DNA of 64,000 bases from Prochlorococcus sp. AG-418-C09 (GCA_003214355.1 QCLS01000002.1:186001-250000), one strand, 5' to 3'. Positions 9,393 to 21,434 are shown, counted from the stretch's first letter. Program-made: numbers and translations. The notes: generated by a model from the sequence alone, not told the origin.

Positions 9393-11702
9393 ATGTTTGA
9401 AGCAGAGTCTAATTCAAACAAAAAAGAAAACCCAAAGGTTTCAAAAACTATTTTGCCTGAAAATAATGAATATGGAAGTGCATCATACGAATACGGCATA
9501 ATTATTCCTAATTGGCTAAAAGAATATCTTAATAATTCCGCAAAGATTAATATAGATCAAAATGATGATAGCAAAATCATTGTTAAAGCTTTTCATCTTG
9601 CATATAAAGCGCATCAAGGACAATTCAGAGCTAGTGGGGAACCTTATATTATTCATCCCATTGAAGTAGCAAATCTATTAAAAGAAATTGGAGCTAGTTC
9701 ATCAGTAATTGCAGCTGGTCTCTTACATGATGTTGTGGAAGATACAGGTATTCCACTTTCTGAAATCGAAAAAAATTTCGGATCTGAAGTAAAAATACTT
9801 GTGGAAGGGGTCACAAAACTAGGTGGTATTCACTTTACAAATAGAACAGAAGCTCAAGCTGAGAACTTAAGAAAAATGTTTCTTTCAATGTCTAGAGATA
9901 TAAGAGTAGTTTTGGTGAAACTTGCAGATAGGCTTCACAACATGAGAACTATTGAATGGCTAAATTCAGAAAGGCAAAAAAGAATAGCACGTGAAACAAG
10001 AGAAATATATGCTCCATTAGCAAATAGATTAGGTATAAATAGGTTCAAATGGGAATTAGAAGATCTTGCATTTAAATTTCTTGAAGCTGAAGATTATGAA
10101 AATTTAAAAAATCAAATTTCTATCAAAAGAAGTGATAGAGAAAAAAGATTGAATGTAACTCTCAATTTGATAAAAGACAAATTGAGAAATTCAGGTTTAA
10201 GAGATTTCGAAATAACTGGAAGGCCCAAACACTTATATGGAATATGGAGCAAGATGGTAAGGCATCAAAAACAATTTCACGAAATTTATGATGTTGCCGC
10301 CTTAAGAATCATTGTTGATAATACTGATTCTTGTTACAGAGCCTTGGCAGTTGTTCATGATACTTTTAAGCCCATTCCAGGCAGATTTAAAGACTATATA
10401 GGCCTACCAAAACCGAATGGATATCAGTCATTACATACATCAGTAATAGGAAGACACAGGCCTATTGAAGTTCAAATAAGAACCTCATCAATGCACCAAG
10501 TCGCAGAGTTTGGTATAGCTGCTCATTGGAAATATAAAGAAGGAGGATCACCAATAACTGGTAATACAGAAAGATTTAATTGGCTAAGACAGTTAGTAGA
10601 ATGGCAGCAAGAAGGCAACGAAAAAGATCATAGTGATTACCTAGCATCAGTCAAAGAAGATTTATTTGATGAGGAAGTTTTTGTAATAACTCCAAAAGGA
10701 GATGTTGTGGGTCTAAGAAAAGGTTCTACTGCTATTGATTTTGCATACAGAATTCATTCTGAAATAGGAAATCATTGCAATGGTATCAGAATTAATGAAA
10801 AATTATCACCATTATCAACCTTATTAAAGAATGGAGATTTTGTTGAAATACTTACAAGCAAAAACTCTAATCCAAGTCTAGACTGGTTAAATTTTGTAGT
10901 AACTCCAACAGCCAAGAATCGAATAAGACAATGGTATAAGAAAAGTCACAGAGAAGAAACCATCAAACGTGGGAGAGAATTATTAGAAAAAGATATAGGT
11001 AAAAATGGCTTTGAATCATTAATGTCCAGCGAATCAATGAAGAAAGTCGCTCAGAGATGTAATTTAAAAAGTTCTGAGGATGTTTTATCATCACTTGGCT
11101 ATGGTGGTTTAACACTCCATCAAGTTTTAAATAGGTTAAGAGAAGAAGTTAAAATAAAAAGTGAAGATAAAAAAACCATAAATGATGAGGAGATTTCCCA
11201 GCAAATAAAAGACCAAGCAAGATTATCTAAATCTTATTCAAGATCAAAAAACAAATCACCAATTTCTGGAATAGAAGGTTTAGATTATAGATTTGGAAAG
11301 TGCTGCAGTCCACTTCCAGGAGAAGAAATTGTAGGCTCGGTTGCTCTTGGTAATCATGGTATTACTATACATAGAGTAGATTGCGAAAATATAACTTCAA
11401 TTCCAATAGAACGAAGATTACCGGTCGGTTGGAATGAATACAATAAACATGAAAATAATAAATTCCCAATTCAATTAAGAATAGAAGCAATCGACAGAGT
11501 AGGTATTCTTAAAGATATCCTGATGCGACTATCTGATAAAGGAATTAATGTAAGTGATGCGACTGTTAAAACAGCCTTTGAAAAGCCTGCAATTATAAAT
11601 TTATGTGTTGAACTTGAAACCAACAATCAGTTAAATAAGACTATCGATCAAATAAAATCAATGGCAGATGTGATAGACATAGCAAGAGTAAAATTAAATT
11701 AA
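9393..11702 (+). CDS. spoT: Bifunctional (p)ppGpp synthetase/hydrolase, Rel/SpoT family
   Basis: HD domain (HPIEVANLLKE, LLHDVVEDT), synthetase region (KDYIGLPKPNGYQSLHT), TGS and ACT domains. Confidence 0.93.
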   Translation: MFEAESNSNKKENPKVSKTILPENNEYGSASYEYGIIIPNWLKEYLNNSAKINIDQNDDSKIIVKAFHLAYKAHQGQFRASGEPYIIHPIEVANLLKEIGASSSVIAAGLLHDVVEDTGIPLSEIEKNFGSEVKILVEGVTKLGGIHFTNRTEAQAENLRKMFLSMSRDIRVVLVKLADRLHNMRTIEWLNSERQKRIARETREIYAPLANRLGINRFKWELEDLAFKFLEAEDYENLKNQISIKRSDREKRLNVTLNLIKDKLRNSGLRDFEITGRPKHLYGIWSKMVRHQKQFHEIYDVAALRIIVDNTDSCYRALAVVHDTFKPIPGRFKDYIGLPKPNGYQSLHTSVIGRHRPIEVQIRTSSMHQVAEFGIAAHWKYKEGGSPITGNTERFNWLRQLVEWQQEGNEKDHSDYLASVKEDLFDEEVFVITPKGDVVGLRKGSTAIDFAYRIHSEIGNHCNGIRINEKLSPLSTLLKNGDFVEILTSKNSNPSLDWLNFVVTPTAKNRIRQWYKKSHREETIKRGRELLEKDIGKNGFESLMSSESMKKVAQRCNLKSSEDVLSSLGYGGLTLHQVLNRLREEVKIKSEDKKTINDEEISQQIKDQARLSKSYSRSKNKSPISGIEGLDYRFGKCCSPLPGEEIVGSVALGNHGITIHRVDCENITSIPIERRLPVGWNEYNKHENNKFPIQLRIEAIDRVGILKDILMRLSDKGINVSDATVKTAFEKPAIINLCVELETNNQLNKTIDQIKSMADVIDIARVKLN

Positions 11703-11716
11703 GTAATTAATTAATT

Positions 11717-12166
11717 TTAAGATTTCTTTTTTAAAATAAATTTATAAATCAAATATGCAATAAGGCCACTAATGACTCCTAAAACCGATCCAACCAAAAA
11801 AGATCCTAACAACAATCTTGAAGAGAATAGCCAACCTCTTTGCCAAATTTGATTATCAATAAAACCAGATTGTATATTCAAGCCTGAAGAACTTTTAATA
11901 AATAATGATCCCACTTTATAATTGAAGATATAAAGAGGAATATAGGTAAAGGGATTACTAATCCAAGTACCAATAGCTGCAAGCGTTAAATTCCCTCTAA
12001 TAATATGTGCCAGAAAAATACCAATTAAAGTTTGTAAGCCAAAAAAAGGGAAGCATCCACTAAATACTCCTACAGCAAGACCTTTTGAATTGTAATATGA
12101 ACTCCCTTTTTGTTTCCAAAAGAATGATAAGATTTTCTTAGCGTTAATATTTTTTATTATTCTCAT
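11717..12166 (-). CDS. DUF2062-like membrane protein
   Basis: 149 aa; GLAVGVFSGCFPFFGLQTLIG and GTWISNPFTYIPLY motifs. Confidence 0.75.
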   Translation of the reverse strand: MRIIKNINAKKILSFFWKQKGSSYYNSKGLAVGVFSGCFPFFGLQTLIGIFLAHIIRGNLTLAAIGTWISNPFTYIPLYIFNYKVGSLFIKSSSGLNIQSGFIDNQIWQRGWLFSSRLLLGSFLVGSVLGVISGLIAYLIYKFILKKKS

Positions 12167-12226
12167 TCCAACTGTTAATTTAAACCATTAAATTATTTTA
12201 ACTAATTATCTTATATACAGCGAAAG

Positions 12227-13600
12227 ATGGATTCAATAATCCCAACAGTTGATACGATAGCAGCAATATCATCAGCAATCGCCTTAGGGAAAGGAGGTAT
12301 AGCAGTCATAAGAGTTTCCGGATCAAAGGCAATAGAGATATGTCAAACTATTGTTAAAACGAAGTCAAGTCATGCCTGGCAATCACATAGAATCTTTTAT
12401 GGATTTATACAAGAACCGCAGGAAAAAAAACTGATCGATGAAGTCTTAATTTTAGTAATGAAATCACCAAAAAGTTTTACTGGTGAAAATACAGTTGAAA
12501 TTCATTGCCATGGAGGGATAGTCATTGTCAATAGAATTCTGGAAATAATTTTAACGATTCCACAAGTTAGATTGGCTAATCCAGGCGAATTCAGTCAAAG
12601 AGCTTTTCTCAATGGAAAAATTGATCTCACCCAGGCTGAATCAATAAACGAAATTATTAATTGTAAAAATTTGAGAGCGGCAGAACTAGCATTTAAAGGA
12701 GTTCAAGGAGAAGTGAAAAATAAAATTAATCAAATAAAAAATGAATTAATTGATCAACTAGCTGAGATTGAGGCAAGAGTAGACTTTGAAGAAGATTTCG
12801 GAGAATTTAATTACTCAAATTTCTCAACTAATCTCAATAAAATAAAAGAAAAAATAAAAGAATTAATAGAAAATTCTAAAAGAAATGACTACTTGCATAA
12901 TGGAATTTCAATCGCATTAATAGGAAAGACAAATGCAGGTAAAAGTTCTTTACTTAATATGTTGGCAAAACAAAAAAAGGCTATTGTTACTGATATACCT
13001 GGAACAACAAGAGATACCATAGAAGTCAATTTAACTATTGAAAACATTCCAATAAGAATTATTGATACTGCTGGAATAAGATATTCGGATGATGTTATTG
13101 AAAACATAGGGATTAGTAAAAGCTTCGAAATGATAAGGGAAGCGGATTATATTATTTATATTTTTGATATTCAAAAGGGTTTAGATAATGAGGATAAAAA
13201 AATAATTAAAAAAATACCAGTTGAAAAATTAATAACAATATTAGGAAATAAAATAGATTTATTAAAAGAAAAGCAAATAAAGATATCAAAACAAAAGACT
13301 TTTATTAGTATCAAAAAGGAAGTAGGAGAAGAAGAATTAATTCAGAAAATTCTTCAAAAGTGTGGAGATAATAAATCTGGTAATATAGAAATCCTACTGA
13401 ATAAAAGGCAAATAAATAATTTACAAAATTGCCTAATTAATTTAAATGACACAGATTATATTTTAAGTAATAAATTACCTTTTGATCTGCTTACTATAGA
13501 ATTAAGAGAAGCCATAAAAAATTTATCAAAATTAAGTGGTGAAGAATTAACAGAAGATTTACTGAATAATATTTTCTCAAGATTTTGTATTGGTAAGTAA
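12227..13600 (+). CDS. mnmE: tRNA modification GTPase MnmE/TrmE
   Basis: [32 protein letters not shown] and C-terminal FCIGK. Confidence 0.95.
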   Translation: MDSIIPTVDTIAAISSAIALGKGGIAVIRVSGSKAIEICQTIVKTKSSHAWQSHRIFYGFIQEPQEKKLIDEVLILVMKSPKSFTGENTVEIHCHGGIVIVNRILEIILTIPQVRLANPGEFSQRAFLNGKIDLTQAESINEIINCKNLRAAELAFKGVQGEVKNKINQIKNELIDQLAEIEARVDFEEDFGEFNYSNFSTNLNKIKEKIKELIENSKRNDYLHNGISIALIGKTNAGKSSLLNMLAKQKKAIVTDIPGTTRDTIEVNLTIENIPIRIIDTAGIRYSDDVIENIGISKSFEMIREADYIIYIFDIQKGLDNEDKKIIKKIPVEKLITILGNKIDLLKEKQIKISKQKTFISIKKEVGEEELIQKILQKCGDNKSGNIEILLNKRQINNLQNCLINLNDTDYILSNKLPFDLLTIELREAIKNLSKLSGEELTEDLLNNIFSRFCIGK

Positions 13601-13670
13601 ATGAATTTATATCAGTAAAGAATTTAATATTAAATTTCAGTTATCATATTAATAGTTAATAATATAAATA

Positions 13671-14522
13671 TTGGACTGGGATTCACCTCTAATTTCAAGA
13701 TTAATTGATTATTGGATAGAAGAAGATTTAGGGAATGGAGATTTAACAGAATCTATAATTACTCATAAAATTGGAAGAGCAGAATGGATTGCAAAAGAAA
13801 AAGGTATTTTTTGCGGAACAGAAATTATCAGAAGAATTTTTCAAAGAATTGACAGCCAAATAGAAATTGATTTTAGCACTAAAGATGGTTCAGAATTTAT
13901 TCAAAATGAAAGCATATTAAAATTAAAAGGCTCGCCCAAAAGTCTATTAGCAGGAGAAAGAATAACACTGAATATTGCAATGCATTTATCAGGAATATCT
14001 ACTTATACTAATAATCTTGTAAGTAAACTAAAAGGAACAAAAATCAATCTTGCTGATACCAGGAAAACAACTCCAGGTCTAAGAAAGTTGGAAAAATATG
14101 CTTTTAAATGTGGAGGCGGAATTAACCATAGAATGGGATTATACGATGCTGCAATGATTAAGGAAAATCATATTGCATGGAGTAATAATCTTAAAGATTG
14201 TGTAAAAAAAATTAGAATTAATACACCTTTTACAACTCACATAATTATTGAGGTAGAAAATATAAATCAAGCTAAGGATGCGGTTTTAGCTGGAGCAGAT
14301 AGTATTTTACTGGATGAAATAGAACCAAAGATCTTGCGTAATAATATCGATTCCTTGAGAGAAATATTTGAGAAAAATAGTAAGGAAATAATAATAGAGG
14401 TCTCTGGGATTAAACCCGAAGCAATAAATGATTACTTAATTGAGGGTATAGATTTAATTTCAACAAGTTCTTCAGTAACTAAAAGTAATTGGATTGACTT
14501 GAGTATGCGTTATATTAATTAA
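13671..14522 (+). CDS. nadC: Nicotinate-nucleotide pyrophosphorylase (carboxylating)
   Basis: [20 protein letters not shown] and [16 protein letters not shown] start. Confidence 0.93.
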   Translation: MDWDSPLISRLIDYWIEEDLGNGDLTESIITHKIGRAEWIAKEKGIFCGTEIIRRIFQRIDSQIEIDFSTKDGSEFIQNESILKLKGSPKSLLAGERITLNIAMHLSGISTYTNNLVSKLKGTKINLADTRKTTPGLRKLEKYAFKCGGGINHRMGLYDAAMIKENHIAWSNNLKDCVKKIRINTPFTTHIIIEVENINQAKDAVLAGADSILLDEIEPKILRNNIDSLREIFEKNSKEIIIEVSGIKPEAINDYLIEGIDLISTSSSVTKSNWIDLSMRYIN

Positions 14523-14548
14523 GTAATTATGAAAATAAATTTATATTT

Positions 14549-16345
14549 ATGCATGCAACTCATAATGAATTAATTAAGTTCTTTGAAATTACTTTGAAGG
14601 AGAGTCTTGAATTAAATCATAAAATAGACCTATTTGAGAAACTAAATCACAATATAGTCACTGAATCCTCAAGAGAGGATTTCGGAGATTATCAATCCAA
14701 TATAAGTTTAATATTATCTAAAATTTATCAACAAAAACCGCGTCAGATTGCAGAAGATTTTATAGATTTACTTTTAAAGAACAAAAGTATTTTATCTATA
14801 TGCGATTCATTTGAAATAGCAGGTCCTGGATTTATTAATATAAAATTAAAAAGTGAGATTTTCATAAATAAGTTAATTGATAATGTTCAATGTCCACTTA
14901 ATGGGATTCCGATAGTAGATAAAAAATCAAAAATAGTTATTGATTTTTCAAGTCCAAATATTGCCAAAGAAATGCATGTAGGTCACTTAAGATCAACAAT
15001 TATTGGAGATTCCTTGGCAAGAGTATTTGAAATAAGAGGCTATGAAGTAATGAGATTAAATCATGTTGGAGATTGGGGAACTCAATTTGGCATGCTTATT
15101 ACACATCTTAAAGATGTTTATCCAGAATTCCTTCCAAATAGTAAAAATATAGAAATCAGAGATTTAGTAGAATTCTATAAAACTTCTAAGAAAAGATTTG
15201 ATAATGAAGATGAATTCCAAGAAAGAGCAAGAGCAGAGGTTGTTAAACTTCAAAATGGAGATCCAGATTCAATATCTGCATGGAAAATATTATGTATTGA
15301 GTCAAGAAAAGAATTTGATGCAATTTATAAAACACTAAATATAAAAATTGAAGAACGTGGAGAATCTTTCTATAATCCTTACCTAAAACAAGTTGTAGAA
15401 GAACTTAAAAATAAAAACCTTTCTGTTGAAGACCAAGGAGCAAAATGTGTCTTTCTAGATGGAATGACAAACAAAGAAGGGAAAAAACTTCCATTAATTA
15501 TTCAAAAGAATGACGGTGGATTTAATTATGCTACGACTGATCTTGCAGCGTTAAAATATCGATTTACAAAATCCCCAAATGGAGATGGTGCAGACAGAAT
15601 TATTTATGTCACTGATCAGGGGCAATCAAACCATTTTGCTGGAGTATTCCAGGTAGCGACAAAAGCAAATTGGATACCAAAAGATTGTCGTGTAGATCAT
15701 GTACCTTTTGGATTAGTACAAGGGACTGATGGGAAAAAACTTAAAACCAGAGAGGGTAAAACAATTAAACTGAAAGATTTGCTAACTGAATCAGTCATAA
15801 GGGCAAAAAAAGATTTAATAAAAAGAATTAAGGAAGAAAACCGAAAAGAAAATGATGATTTCATTCAAAAAACATCAAAGGTAATTGGTATAGGAGCAGT
15901 TAAATATGCTGATTTGAGTCAGAATAGAATTACAAACTATCAATTTAGTTTTGATAAAATGCTAGTTTTAAATGGCAATACAGCACCTTACCTTTTATAT
16001 ACTCTTGTTAGAATATTAGGTATTAATAGGAAAAGAGGCTCCTATTCAATAGCGAAGATTGATCAAACAGTTTTTTTTAAAGAAGACTCAGAATGGAAAC
16101 TAATAAAGAAATTACTTAAATTTGATGAAGTTGTTATTTCAATTGAAAAAGACTTAATGCCCAATCGACTTTGTAATTACCTTTTTGAACTTTGTCAAAT
16201 ATTTAATAGATTTTATGACCAACTTCCAATACTAAAGGCTGAATCTAAAACAATTTTTTCAAGACTTTTGTTATGTACATTAACCGAAAAAACCTTAAAA
16301 TTAAGTTTAGACCTTCTAGGTATTGAAAGTTTAGACAGAATGTAA
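14549..16345 (+). CDS. argS: Arginyl-tRNA synthetase
   Basis: [34 protein letters not shown]. Confidence 0.96.
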   Translation: MHATHNELIKFFEITLKESLELNHKIDLFEKLNHNIVTESSREDFGDYQSNISLILSKIYQQKPRQIAEDFIDLLLKNKSILSICDSFEIAGPGFINIKLKSEIFINKLIDNVQCPLNGIPIVDKKSKIVIDFSSPNIAKEMHVGHLRSTIIGDSLARVFEIRGYEVMRLNHVGDWGTQFGMLITHLKDVYPEFLPNSKNIEIRDLVEFYKTSKKRFDNEDEFQERARAEVVKLQNGDPDSISAWKILCIESRKEFDAIYKTLNIKIEERGESFYNPYLKQVVEELKNKNLSVEDQGAKCVFLDGMTNKEGKKLPLIIQKNDGGFNYATTDLAALKYRFTKSPNGDGADRIIYVTDQGQSNHFAGVFQVATKANWIPKDCRVDHVPFGLVQGTDGKKLKTREGKTIKLKDLLTESVIRAKKDLIKRIKEENRKENDDFIQKTSKVIGIGAVKYADLSQNRITNYQFSFDKMLVLNGNTAPYLLYTLVRILGINRKRGSYSIAKIDQTVFFKEDSEWKLIKKLLKFDEVVISIEKDLMPNRLCNYLFELCQIFNRFYDQLPILKAESKTIFSRLLLCTLTEKTLKLSLDLLGIESLDRM

Positions 16346-17445
16346 TGATTCATCAAGATCAAATGAATGATTTTCCGAATCCTAGAAAGGAAATATTAGA
16401 GATGCAAGCTTATTCTGCTCCTTTAGAGAATCGAAGAAGTTTGCTCAGGCTAGACTTTAATGAAAATACATTAGGTCCCAGCCCTAAAGTTCTTCAGGCT
16501 ATAAAATCAACAGAATTAAGCGAGATATCAATTTACCCAGAATATAAAGCTTTAAAAGAAATAGTAAGCAAAGAATACGCCACAAAATATATATCTAATA
16601 AAGAAATAGGATTATTTAATGGTGCGGATGCAGCGATAAATGCAATATTTAATTCTTTCGGAGCAGAAAATGAGATATTCTTAACGACTACTCCTACTTT
16701 TGGTTATTACTCCCCTTGCGCAGAAGCCAGAGGCATGAAAATAATTACCTGTCCTTATGAAGGGAAAGAATTCATTTTTCCAAAAAATAATTTTAAAGAG
16801 AAAATTTACAAATATAAACCTAAATTAATTTTTATCTGTAATCCCAATAATCCCACAGGCACGTTACTAACCTCAAAAGAAATAATTGAAATTTCTAATA
16901 TAAATAAGAAATCACTTATCGTTGTAGATGAAATTTACGAAAAGTTTTATGGTGATAGTCTACTACCAAATATAAATTTCGAAGAGAATAACAATATCGT
17001 AATCATTCAATCATTATCGAAAACAGCAGGCTTAGCAGGTTTAAGAATAGGATTTGCTTTTGCTAACGAAAAAATAATTGAATATATCAATAAAGTAACT
17101 GGTCCATACGATATTAATAGTTTTGCAGTTAAAGCAACCATTGCAGCTTTAAATGATAAAGAATATATTGAAAATTATATTTCAGAAGTTAAGAATGCAA
17201 GAGAATGGATAAGAAATAAATTTAAATCCATAAATATAAGAAGTCACTTTTGTGGTGGAAATTATTTCTTGATTTGGCCCAAGAAAGATCCAGAATTATT
17301 AGAAAAAGAAATGAGAACAAAAGGTATTCTTATAAGAAATATGAAAAATAAAGAATCCCTTGAGGGTTCAATAAGAGTAAGTATAGGAATCAAAAGTCAG
17401 ATGAAATTATTTTGGCATACATACAAAGAACTAGATCAAAAATAA
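16345..17445 (+). CDS. hisC: Histidinol-phosphate aminotransferase-like class I/II aminotransferase
   Basis: RLDFNENTLGPSP, NPNNPTGT, SLSKTAGLAGLRIGF; ATG overlaps argS TAA (TAATG). Confidence 0.85.
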   Translation: MIHQDQMNDFPNPRKEILEMQAYSAPLENRRSLLRLDFNENTLGPSPKVLQAIKSTELSEISIYPEYKALKEIVSKEYATKYISNKEIGLFNGADAAINAIFNSFGAENEIFLTTTPTFGYYSPCAEARGMKIITCPYEGKEFIFPKNNFKEKIYKYKPKLIFICNPNNPTGTLLTSKEIIEISNINKKSLIVVDEIYEKFYGDSLLPNINFEENNNIVIIQSLSKTAGLAGLRIGFAFANEKIIEYINKVTGPYDINSFAVKATIAALNDKEYIENYISEVKNAREWIRNKFKSINIRSHFCGGNYFLIWPKKDPELLEKEMRTKGILIRNMKNKESLEGSIRVSIGIKSQMKLFWHTYKELDQK

Positions 17446-17448
17446 TAA

Positions 17449-18174
17449 CTATTTGAAAATATAAATTATTTCTTGATCAATTTTCTTAGGATTTATTGTA
17501 AATCTCCTACCCACATATTCAACATTAAAACCAGGCATATTTTCTAAAAATTCATCAGCATTAGAAAAATCACAATTTTCATTATTTTCTTTATTGTCTA
17601 AAAAATGAACTGGTATGACAATTTTAGGGTTGAGTTCCTTAACTATTTGTGCAGCTTCTTCACCAGTATAAGATTTAGCTCCTCCTCCAATAGAAATAAA
17701 TAAAATATCGGGACTAGCTAATAAGATTTTATCGTTAACATTGAGCTCACCAGCTGCCCCACCCATGTGAACAATTTTTAAATCATTTTGCTCCCAAACC
17801 CATACAGTAGCCATGCCATATCGTCTTCCTTCAAAGCGATCATGAGCAACTGGTATACCGTTCAAAATAGTTCCATTAAATTGATATGAACCAGGATCAA
17901 CAAACATTAATTTATCAAGAGGATTATATCCTTCATCTGCCAATTGAGAACTAGCTAATATAAAGTCAAATTTCAGATTCCATGGTTTATTTAAATGACT
18001 TGCACAACCAACGTTATTGAAAGGATTTAAAAGTATAGTTTGCCCATCCCCGTGAATAAGGAAACTACTATGACCGAAACTCTTCAGAATTAAATTACTT
18101 CCAAACACAGCTGAAGGCATTAAGAAAGTAAATAATGAATATATAAAAAATTTTTTAATATTTAAAATACCCAT
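17449..18174 (-). CDS. Metallo-beta-lactamase-fold hydrolase (L-ascorbate lactonase/UPF0173-like) with N-terminal signal-like segment
   Basis: FGHSSFLIHGDGQTILLNPF, HMGGAAGE, IPVHFLDN. Confidence 0.75.
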   Translation of the reverse strand: MGILNIKKFFIYSLFTFLMPSAVFGSNLILKSFGHSSFLIHGDGQTILLNPFNNVGCASHLNKPWNLKFDFILASSQLADEGYNPLDKLMFVDPGSYQFNGTILNGIPVAHDRFEGRRYGMATVWVWEQNDLKIVHMGGAAGELNVNDKILLASPDILFISIGGGAKSYTGEEAAQIVKELNPKIVIPVHFLDNKENNENCDFSNADEFLENMPGFNVEYVGRRFTINPKKIDQEIIYIFK

Positions 18175-18191
18175 AAATTCTTAAAATAATA

Positions 18192-18788
18192 CTACATATT
18201 CTCTACTAAATTCAAAAAGTTACTAATTAATTTATGACCAAATTGTGTTAAAACACTTTCAGGATGGAACTGAACCCCTTGAATATGTCGATATTTCTTA
18301 TGTCTTAAACCCATAATAGTTGAATCTTCGGTTTGGGCAGTTATTTCTAGGCATGATGGCAGTGAAATTGAATCAACTATCAAACTATGATATCTAGTAG
18401 CTAAAAAGGGACTTTCTATATCTTGAAATAGTTCTTTGGAATCATGATATATTTTTGAGGTTTTGCCATGCATCAATTTTTTACCGACAATAACATTACC
18501 TCCATATGCTTGAGCCAATGCTTGATGACCTAAACAAACTCCTAATGTTGGAATACTTTTGGAGATCTTTTTAAGAATATCAAGGCAGATTCCGGATTGA
18601 TCAGGATTACCAGGTCCAGGTGAAAGTAATATGCCACTAGGATTTATTTGTTTTATTTCTTGGATTGTAATTTCGTCGTTTCTTTTTACAAGAATATCTT
18701 TAGCAATAGTATGGTCTGAAGATAATTGTCCTATATATTGAACCAAGTTGTAAGTAAAACTATCGTAGTTATCTATAACTAAAAACAT
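18192..18788 (-). CDS. trpG: Anthranilate/para-aminobenzoate synthase glutamine amidotransferase component II
   Basis: IDNYDSFTYNLVQY, LSPGPGNPDQSG, GVCLGHQA, GVQFHPES. Confidence 0.9.
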   Translation of the reverse strand: MFLVIDNYDSFTYNLVQYIGQLSSDHTIAKDILVKRNDEITIQEIKQINPSGILLSPGPGNPDQSGICLDILKKISKSIPTLGVCLGHQALAQAYGGNVIVGKKLMHGKTSKIYHDSKELFQDIESPFLATRYHSLIVDSISLPSCLEITAQTEDSTIMGLRHKKYRHIQGVQFHPESVLTQFGHKLISNFLNLVENM

Positions 18789-18796
18789 GACTTGAT

Positions 18797-19216
18797 TTAT
18801 AAATTTATAAACAATAATTTTATTTTAGGAACAAATAGATATAGAGCAACAAATATCGAATTAATAGAAGCAAGGAATACAGCTCCTGCTGCAGAATCTT
18901 TTGCAATCTTAGCCAATTGACTGAATTTCTGGTCTACTAAAAGATCAACAATATTTTCTATGGATGTGTTTAATAATTCTAAAATTAGAACGGAAAATAT
19001 TGTCGCAAAAAGTATTATATTTTCTATTGTTGTGAAGTGCAAAAATAAAGATAAACATACGCTGAGAATTCCTAAGAAAAGCTGAATCTTGAAATTTCGT
19101 TCATATTTAATGCAATAATTTAATCCACTGATTGCATATTTAAAGCTAAAAATAAGATTTCTAGAAGTCCTATAGGAATTCCTCCGCTTTTTTAATAAAT
19201 ATCTTCTGTTATCCAT
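18797..19216 (-). CDS. dgkA: Diacylglycerol kinase, prokaryotic DgkA family
   Basis: NFKIQLFLGI, ELLNTSIENIVDL, KDSAAGAVFLAS. Confidence 0.88.
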   Translation of the reverse strand: MDNRRYLLKKRRNSYRTSRNLIFSFKYAISGLNYCIKYERNFKIQLFLGILSVCLSLFLHFTTIENIILFATIFSVLILELLNTSIENIVDLLVDQKFSQLAKIAKDSAAGAVFLASINSIFVALYLFVPKIKLLFINL

Positions 19217-19220
19217 TACT

Positions 19221-19787
19221 TTAGATTTTAACTAATCTTTCTTTATCAAGATCTAATATTGATATTAAATAATGCTGAAAATCCAACATCTCCATCAGTT
19301 CCCTTTCGTTATGGTGTTCCCATCCTAATAAATGCAAAAACCCATGACTAGCAAGCCAGATAATTTCCGCCTGAAAAGAATGATTTTGTTCTAGAGATTG
19401 AGATAATGCCTTTTCATAAGAAACAAATAAATCACCAAGTTCAACAAAATCTAGATCTCCAAAATGATAATCTTCATCGACTATAGGAAATGACAACACA
19501 TCAGTCGAACCAGCTTTGTTAAGCCATTTCTTATTAAGCTTTTCAATCTCCGAATCATTAATAATTTCAAAACTTAAAGAAAAACTATTCTTTTTTAAAT
19601 TTTTGTAGAATTTCGAACCTTTTTCAGTAATTACACAAGTTATCCACTTAGTAAAAGCATCTTTCCAAAATGAAAAATCAAAAACAAATGAACTTTTAGA
19701 GATATTAGAGTCTTTAAATTTTTGAACAGATTGACTTAATTTAAAAACCAAATCAACTTTCATGGTGCGTTTAGATTCCTCACTCAT
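19221..19787 (-). CDS. ybeY: Endoribonuclease YbeY (rRNA maturation)
   Basis: LNKKWLNKAGSTDVLSFP and HGFLHLLGWEHH motif. Confidence 0.92.
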   Translation of the reverse strand: MSEESKRTMKVDLVFKLSQSVQKFKDSNISKSSFVFDFSFWKDAFTKWITCVITEKGSKFYKNLKKNSFSLSFEIINDSEIEKLNKKWLNKAGSTDVLSFPIVDEDYHFGDLDFVELGDLFVSYEKALSQSLEQNHSFQAEIIWLASHGFLHLLGWEHHNERELMEMLDFQHYLISILDLDKERLVKI

Positions 19788-19792
19788 CGTTA

Positions 19793-19975
19793 TTAAGCTG
19801 GTAAGGTGGGTTTAGCTAAAGTCGCCAATAAAAGCAAACACCCTATCAAGGCTATAAAAGTAATAAAGAAATGAGATAGGCTTTTATTACCCTTTTTAAC
19901 CATGTTCCTCATAGCCAATTTAATAAAGCTAGCAGGTGGACTTTTTTTGTCTAAATTATCTTTATTGGATTCCAT
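19793..19975 (-). CDS. Small single-TM conserved hypothetical (DUF3285-like)
   Basis: 60 aa ORF between ybeY and prfB; one hydrophobic segment. Confidence 0.6.
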   Translation of the reverse strand: MESNKDNLDKKSPPASFIKLAMRNMVKKGNKSLSHFFITFIALIGCLLLLATLAKPTLPA

Positions 19976-19980
19976 TGTAA

Positions 19981-21100
19981 TTAAGATTTGTCTTTGGAAT
20001 TAATATTATGCCTAAGCAATTCATGAATGAATTGGTCAAGTTCTCCATTGAGAACTCCATTTAAGTCATTTGTTTCTTTCATTGTTCGCAAATCTTTGAC
20101 CATTTGGTACGGATGAAAGACATAATTTCTTATTTGGTTTCCCCATGCCGCTTCAACGATATCACCTTTTATGTCAGCAATTTCTGAAGCACGCTGTTCT
20201 TTGGCAATCACTAATAGTTTAGCTTTTAAAAGTAAAATTGCTTTTTCTTTATTTTGCAACTGAGACCTTTCTTGAGTACATCTTACTGCAATCCCAGTTG
20301 GAAGATGAGTAACTCTTACAGCGGTCTCTACTTTATTAACATTCTGACCACCAGCGCCTCCTGATCTACTAGTAGTAATCTCTAAATCTTTCTCTGGAAT
20401 TTCTAAAGATATATTCTCATCTAATTTAGGCATAACTTCAACTCCTGCAAAACTAGTCTGTCTTTTACCATTTGCATTAAAAGGTGAGATTCTAACTAAT
20501 CTATGAGTTCCCTTTTCATACTTTAAGTAGCCATATGCATATTTACTATCAATCTCAAAAGTTACACTTTTAATACCAGCTTCTTCCCCTTCAGACAACT
20601 CATTAACTACCAATTTCATAGAATGATGTTCAGCCCACCTTGAATACATTCTTAATAATATTTCGACCCAATCTTGTGCATCTGTACCACCAGCTCCAGC
20701 ATTGATAGAAATAACTGCTCCTTCATTATCATATTCGCCAGATAATAATCTCTGAAATTCCCAATTATCAAGGTTTTCTTTTAAGTGAATGAGGCCCTTA
20801 TAAGACTCATTAATAAGTTCTTTCTCAGGTTCTAAAGAATAAAGCTCAAGAGAGGCTTCAGCATCAGATATATAAACCTTCCATTGTTTTAATAAACTTA
20901 ACTGATCTTTGATATCGTCCAGTCTTCTCATTTGCTTTTTGGCCTTATTTTGGTCATCCCAAAATAAGGGCTGTGAAACCATAGTTTCTAATTCTTTTTG
21001 TTTGGCCTCGAGTTGAGGTATGTCAAAGACAATCCTCTACATTCATAAGACGTTTAGTTAATTCAGCAAGATCTCTCTTAAATTCGGTTATATCAATCAA
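19981..21100 (-). CDS. prfB: Peptide chain release factor 2, expressed by +1 programmed ribosomal frameshift
   Basis: GGQ motif region [16 protein letters not shown]. Upstream short frame 21100-21023 ([25 protein letters not shown]) ends at CTT-TGA-C, continuing in +1 as [24 protein letters not shown]. Confidence 0.93.
21022..21037 (-). promoter_or_regulatory. RF2 programmed frameshift signal (internal SD-like GAGGA + CTTTGAC)
   Basis: Minus-strand GAGGATTGTCTTTGAC. Confidence 0.9.
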
Positions 21101-21174
21101 AATAGAATGAAATTATTATTATTAATCTAACAAGTCAAATGATTTAATAGTATTAAGTAAATAATATTTTAAAA

Positions 21175-21429
21175 ATGGCTAAAGTAGAAATCTACACATG
21201 GCAATCTTGCCCTTTCTGTATACGTGCTAAATTATTGCTTAATAAGAAAGATATTGACTTTATTGAATATGAAATTGATGGTGACCAGAAAGCTAGAGCA
21301 AAAATGATAGTCAGAGCTAATGGAAGAAAAACAGTGCCTCAAATATTTATTGATGATAAAGGTATTGGTGGATGCGATGAACTTCATAAATTGGAGAAAG
21401 AAAATAAACTAGATTTATTGATCAATTAG
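21175..21429 (+). CDS. grxC: Glutaredoxin
   Basis: [26 protein letters not shown]. Confidence 0.94.
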   Translation: MAKVEIYTWQSCPFCIRAKLLLNKKDIDFIEYEIDGDQKARAKMIVRANGRKTVPQIFIDDKGIGGCDELHKLEKENKLDLLIN

Positions 21430-21434
21430 AAGTT

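Noticed and set aside
12176-12195. TAATTTAA-ACCA-TTAAATTA inverted repeat before mnmE
   Set aside because: A/T-only arms in an AT-rich gap; no other support for function.
13621-13636. 16-bp A/T-only palindrome aatttaatattaaatt before nadC
   Set aside because: Composed only of A/T in a very AT-rich gap; such palindromes are expected by chance.
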